From Chitinophagales bacterium (lineage in GTDB: Bacteria; Bacteroidota; Bacteroidia; Chitinophagales; Saprospiraceae), in assembly GCA_013299105.1 (NCBI GenBank), contig JAAFJY010000034.1:27651-91650 (forward strand): 64,000 nt of DNA, read 5' to 3'. The position numbers and the translations under genes were made by a program. The notes under the pieces are model-generated. The model was not told where the DNA came from. It saw only the letters and a list, made by a program, of their open reading frames with translations, and did no database searches. How positions within the stretch are numbered: the first letter of the stretch is position 1; every line of letters begins with the position of its first letter. Positions 61,437-64,000 of the stretch are shown here, piece after piece.

Positions 61437-62216
61437 CTACATTTGTTGGAGCTGGCTCATCACCAATTGTTTCTCATTGGGGCTCAAGCCTTGTTCACCC
61501 ACCACATGGTAGCGGATCATGGCGCGAGTGCCGGGGTCCGCATATGCCCATTTCAGGCGATTTATGCCGACTTGCGCTGCTTTTTGCCAAAAGTCCATGC
61601 GTTGTTCCTGGCTCATTCCATTCCAGCTTTTGATGGTTTCCTCGTACATTTTTTGGCGGAAAGCTGCGTCGGGCTTGGGGGCCTGGACTCCTTTGATGAC
61701 CGTGTTGAAAAAGTAATCAAAATCCATCAGCTCATCCATGATCTCGCGGGTCAAAGGCAGGCTCCCTTGGGTGAGAGGAGGATGGGCTGAGTAGTACACC
61801 TCAAGCATAAACTTGGCTTCTTCGTCGCCTTTTTGGGCATCTTTCCATTGTTCGAGGAGGCTGCTTTGCCCCAACATGAGGGCCTGGGCCTTGCGATCTT
61901 CTGGCGACATGGACATCAATTGATCGTGTAGCGCCATGCAGTTGACAAAAACCTGGCGTCGTTGAGGGTCCCGGCTGTGGCGGTAGGTGTCTATGTACTG
62001 ATCCAGTTTTTGCCTTTGGACTGCGCTGAGTTTAAGGTCAAATAGCAATTCTACCAGGGTTTGGTATTTGCGGTGTTCGGGGTCTGTACTTTGGGTTTGT
62101 TGATCAGTACTGTTCATTGGTTTTGCCTTGGAACTTGAGGTTTGAGCGTTACAACTCCAAACCAGGCTAAAGCAAAACAGGAAGAGCCCTAAAGTTGGTA
62201 TTGTTAACTTGATCAT
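61437..62216 (-). CDS. Secreted helical protein, unknown function, probably truncated by an amber codon
   Basis: 259 aa as encoded, from ATG at 62216 (MIKLTIPTLGLFLFCFSLVW, with SCNAQ making a possible lipobox or signal cleavage). Almost entirely helical and charged: YQTLVELLFDLKLSAVQRQK, RQVFVNCMALHDQLMSMSPE, AKFMLEVYYSAHPPLTQGSL, PLTREIMDELMDFDYFFNTV. No family is recognised. The frame continues for 53 coding-like residues after the stop (see next entry), so the full-length form would be about 313 aa. It follows the serine-hydrolase gene by 16 bp, so the two are probably one transcript. Confidence 0.75.
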   Translation of the reverse strand: MIKLTIPTLGLFLFCFSLVWSCNAQTSSSKAKPMNSTDQQTQSTDPEHRKYQTLVELLFDLKLSAVQRQKLDQYIDTYRHSRDPQRRQVFVNCMALHDQLMSMSPEDRKAQALMLGQSSLLEQWKDAQKGDEEAKFMLEVYYSAHPPLTQGSLPLTREIMDELMDFDYFFNTVIKGVQAPKPDAAFRQKMYEETIKSWNGMSQEQRMDFWQKAAQVGINRLKWAYADPGTRAMIRYHVVGEQGLSPNEKQLVMSQLQQM

Positions 62217-62232
62217 GGTAGGTAAATTTATT

Positions 62233-63753
62233 TCATTTGACTTTGCGAAAATGGTACCCCTCCGCTTCAACAAAAGCATCTACAAAAAGCGTAAATCCTT
62301 TCACACGTCCTTCCACAATGTCAACGGGTAGTTTCGTTTTTCCGAACATAGGATGATTATAAGTACAGGTCAACGTTGTTGTGCTGTTGGGGGTCAATTC
62401 GGCTCGCAACTTGGGATGGTGCTCAAGCCGTAGGATATACAAGCCCTGTTGTTTCTCAATAAAGACCGAGCCATAAACCTTGTTCTCATACACGCCCAGC
62501 AAGGCATCCATGCCTGTTTCCAAAGGAGTAGGTAAGGCTTTTGGGGGTTCCATTGAGTTTGCAGCCGCTGCAAGTTTTCGCTTTTGCCGCCTTTCAACGA
62601 TGTTTTGCACATAATCTGGGGCTTTTTTTCCCAAATAAGCGTCAAAGACTTGCCATTTTAAGGCTTCGTGTAGCATATGTCCATCTTGATTGGTCAACAC
62701 TACTATTCCAAGGCGGAGGGACGGGATCAGTCCAATGCAGGTAAGCGTACCCGCATAAGCCCCATTGTGCTGTACAATCTCGTGGTTGTGATATTGCATG
62801 ATTTCCCAACCCAAGCCATAAGTTTTTAAATAAGGGTTGCGATCAGCAGCAAAATCTTTGCCGATGATGGTGTGGCTAGTCCACATTTTTTGGATCGCTG
62901 CTTCGGAGATGAGCTGGCGTTCTTGTATTTTCCCTTTTTCAAGCAGGGTTTTCATCCAAATACCGAGGTCGCTGGCCGAGGCATAGATGCCTCCGAAAGC
63001 TTGCGGGTTAATTTCATCATCCAATACCTGAACTTGTTGGTCCTTGATGGCATGCAACTTGACCCTATTGGTCTCGGTTTGAATGGCTTGAACCTGGGTC
63101 AGGGTTCGTTTCATGCCCAGGGGCTCAAAAAAACGGGTTTGTAAATAGGGGCCCCATTCATGCCCCGAAACGGTTTTGATGGCCTTACCAGCCAGCATGT
63201 ACCCAAAATTTGAATACCCAAACCGGGTGCGAATGGGAAAAACTGGCTCCAACAACGCAAATTTGTGCAGCATCTGCTCCTCGCTCAACGATGATTCTGT
63301 ATTGAGCAAATCGCCTTGAAAAGTTCTCCAACCCGACCGGTGAGAGAGCACATCAGCCACGGTAATTTGAGTCCTGTAGCTTTTGTTTTCCATCTGAAAG
63401 GAAGGTAAAAGCTCCGCTAAAACCTGATCAAGTTTGACCTGCTTTTCGGCCTCCAAGCTTACTAAAGCAGTGCCAATAAAGGTTTTGGTGATAGAAGCAA
63501 CGGGAAAAACGGTATGCTCATCGACCTTGCTTGGTTCGCCCCAGCGCTTTATTCCATAAGCCTTTTGATGGACGATTTGGCCATCTTTGACGATGCAGAT
63601 GGCCACGCCAGGAATTTGCCAAGTTTTCATCGCTCTTGATACATAGGCATCGAGACTGTCCTTTACAAAATCCGGCGTTTGAGCCAGGCATCTCCCCTGG
63701 ATCAATACTAATTGAAGTAGCAGGCAGGATGTGCTTAAAATCAGGTGCTTCAT
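62233..63753 (-). CDS. Secreted serine hydrolase, beta-lactamase class C type
   Basis: 506 aa from ATG at 63753 (signal peptide residues 1-24, GRCLAQ). Class C / penicillin-binding-like active site: SxxK as S87-ITK90 in FPVASITKTF, YxN as Y180-SN182 in RFGYSNFGYM, and a QHNGAYAG motif (about residue 340) in place of KTG. Residues about 425-506 look like a DUF3471-type beta-barrel tail (LLGVYENKVYGSVFIEKQQG, KTKLPVDIVEGRVKGFTLFV). Relatives are D-aminopeptidases, esterases or peptidoglycan enzymes; true beta-lactamase activity cannot be claimed. Followed by the helical secreted protein at 16 bp. Confidence 0.92.
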   Translation of the reverse strand: MKHLILSTSCLLLQLVLIQGRCLAQTPDFVKDSLDAYVSRAMKTWQIPGVAICIVKDGQIVHQKAYGIKRWGEPSKVDEHTVFPVASITKTFIGTALVSLEAEKQVKLDQVLAELLPSFQMENKSYRTQITVADVLSHRSGWRTFQGDLLNTESSLSEEQMLHKFALLEPVFPIRTRFGYSNFGYMLAGKAIKTVSGHEWGPYLQTRFFEPLGMKRTLTQVQAIQTETNRVKLHAIKDQQVQVLDDEINPQAFGGIYASASDLGIWMKTLLEKGKIQERQLISEAAIQKMWTSHTIIGKDFAADRNPYLKTYGLGWEIMQYHNHEIVQHNGAYAGTLTCIGLIPSLRLGIVVLTNQDGHMLHEALKWQVFDAYLGKKAPDYVQNIVERRQKRKLAAAANSMEPPKALPTPLETGMDALLGVYENKVYGSVFIEKQQGLYILRLEHHPKLRAELTPNSTTTLTCTYNHPMFGKTKLPVDIVEGRVKGFTLFVDAFVEAEGYHFRKVK

Positions 63754-63909
63754 TTTTTTCAGTTTGAACACCTGATAGGAACTGATTTGGGCCTTGCAAG
63801 TCGCGCTGATTGGCTTTGTATTGAGTAGTTGGGGGGATTGGACGATTGTTTGGAGAAAGTCACGGGTTCTTTTTTGACTCTGTGACAATTTTAGCGGTAA
63901 CTTTACAGA

Positions 63910-64000
63910 ATGGAAAAGGAGCTATACGAACAAATGATAAATCTCGCTCACCTAAAAGTGGATAGCGTAGAGATGTCTGACAAAACAATTAATGTTTATT
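63910..64000 (+). CDS. Probable ISL3-family transposase, N-terminus only (runs off window)
   Basis: Only 30 codons are visible from ATG at 63910: MEKELYEQMINLAHLKVDSV, then EMSDKTINVY. The L-x-V-x-S-V-E ... I-x-V pattern resembles the first strands of ISL3-type transposases before their CxxC zinc finger, but the finger is outside the window. A possible left end of an element, GGGTTCTTTTTTGACTC, starts at 63864. A weak TAACTTTA box precedes the start. Confidence 0.45.
   Translation, partial: MEKELYEQMINLAHLKVDSVEMSDKTINVY

Noticed and set aside
1..64000. tRNA, rRNA or other structured RNA genes
   Set aside because: A read-through by eye found no cloverleaf or rRNA sequence; a covariance search was not possible here.

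Overview
The window reads as a chromosomal segment of a Bacteroidota bacterium, most likely a Saprospiraceae-type organism (Haliscomenobacter-like; the genus is inferred from gene content, not shown). The support is direct: several genes follow the Bacteroidota promoter form TTG-N19..22-TAnnTTTG, starts lack Shine-Dalgarno sequences, secreted proteins end in type IX secretion (T9SS) sorting domains of both type A and type B, and there are SusC-type and other TonB-dependent receptors, a Bacteroidota-type LptD, DUF4331, DUF4097 and LytTR/propeller two-component proteins. No rRNA, tRNA or CRISPR array was seen.

Layout. 1-3.2 kb (minus): a sugar-acid/sugar-derivative group: a 2-keto-3-deoxy-arabonate-dehydratase-like FAH protein, a DUF1080 protein with a PHP-like tail, and a ThuA-like protein cut by the window edge. 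3.4-8.1 kb: a Uma2 nuclease, a MerR/TipA regulator with a palindrome inside its own promoter, small membrane and antitoxin-like proteins, MazG and a bifunctional-nuclease/UVR protein. 8.6-13.9 kb: a large VPS10/BNR propeller protein, a PD40 propeller and a membrane protein. 14-19.4 kb: a cell-envelope block (MCE/MlaD, SPOR-amidase and, divergently, LptD). 19.8-22.7 kb: a YheT-like hydrolase, a second Uma2 protein and a pair of small secreted proteins. 22.9-26.1 kb (minus): an ECF sigma factor, an anti-sigma-like protein with HEAT repeats, and two DUF4097 proteins. 26.3-34.3 kb (plus): a TonB receptor, two tandem DUF4331 paralogues and a TPR lipoprotein, which form a probable functional cluster. 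34.6-38.2 kb: an NYN-cold-shock fusion, a 1-kb gene-poor AT-rich stretch and an AAA/PD-(D/E)XK protein. 38.4-46.6 kb: a reprolysin-like T9SS protease, an esterase, an EI24-like membrane protein, and Crp/Fnr and TetR regulators. 46.6-54.2 kb (minus): a glycosyltransferase pair, then a T9SS-B propeller protein co-oriented with a SusC-like receptor that has no SusD. 54.7-63.8 kb (minus): metK, a lipoprotein, a LytTR response regulator with its propeller histidine kinase, an amber-interrupted secreted protein and a serine hydrolase. The window ends inside what looks like an ISL3-type transposase.

The most striking non-genic content is a dense set of short dispersed repeats. Four ~123-bp copies of one palindromic-ended element lie at 23.6, 36.1, 45.2 and 61.1 kb. 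There are two copies of a TATACT-ended element (6.0 and 8.2 kb), a 123-bp element with an 8-bp target duplication (45.6 kb), a ~165-bp repeat pair (4.1 and 54.4 kb), a 39-bp repeat pair (0.7 and 44.3 kb), a tandem hairpin array (24.55 kb), a shared palindromic core at two terminator regions (12.0 and 22.8 kb) and a cluster of one 12-bp inverted-repeat motif (21 kb). No single clearly new multi-gene system can be proven from sequence alone. The best candidates are the TonB/DUF4331/DUF4331/TPR cluster and the SusC plus T9SS-B propeller pair.
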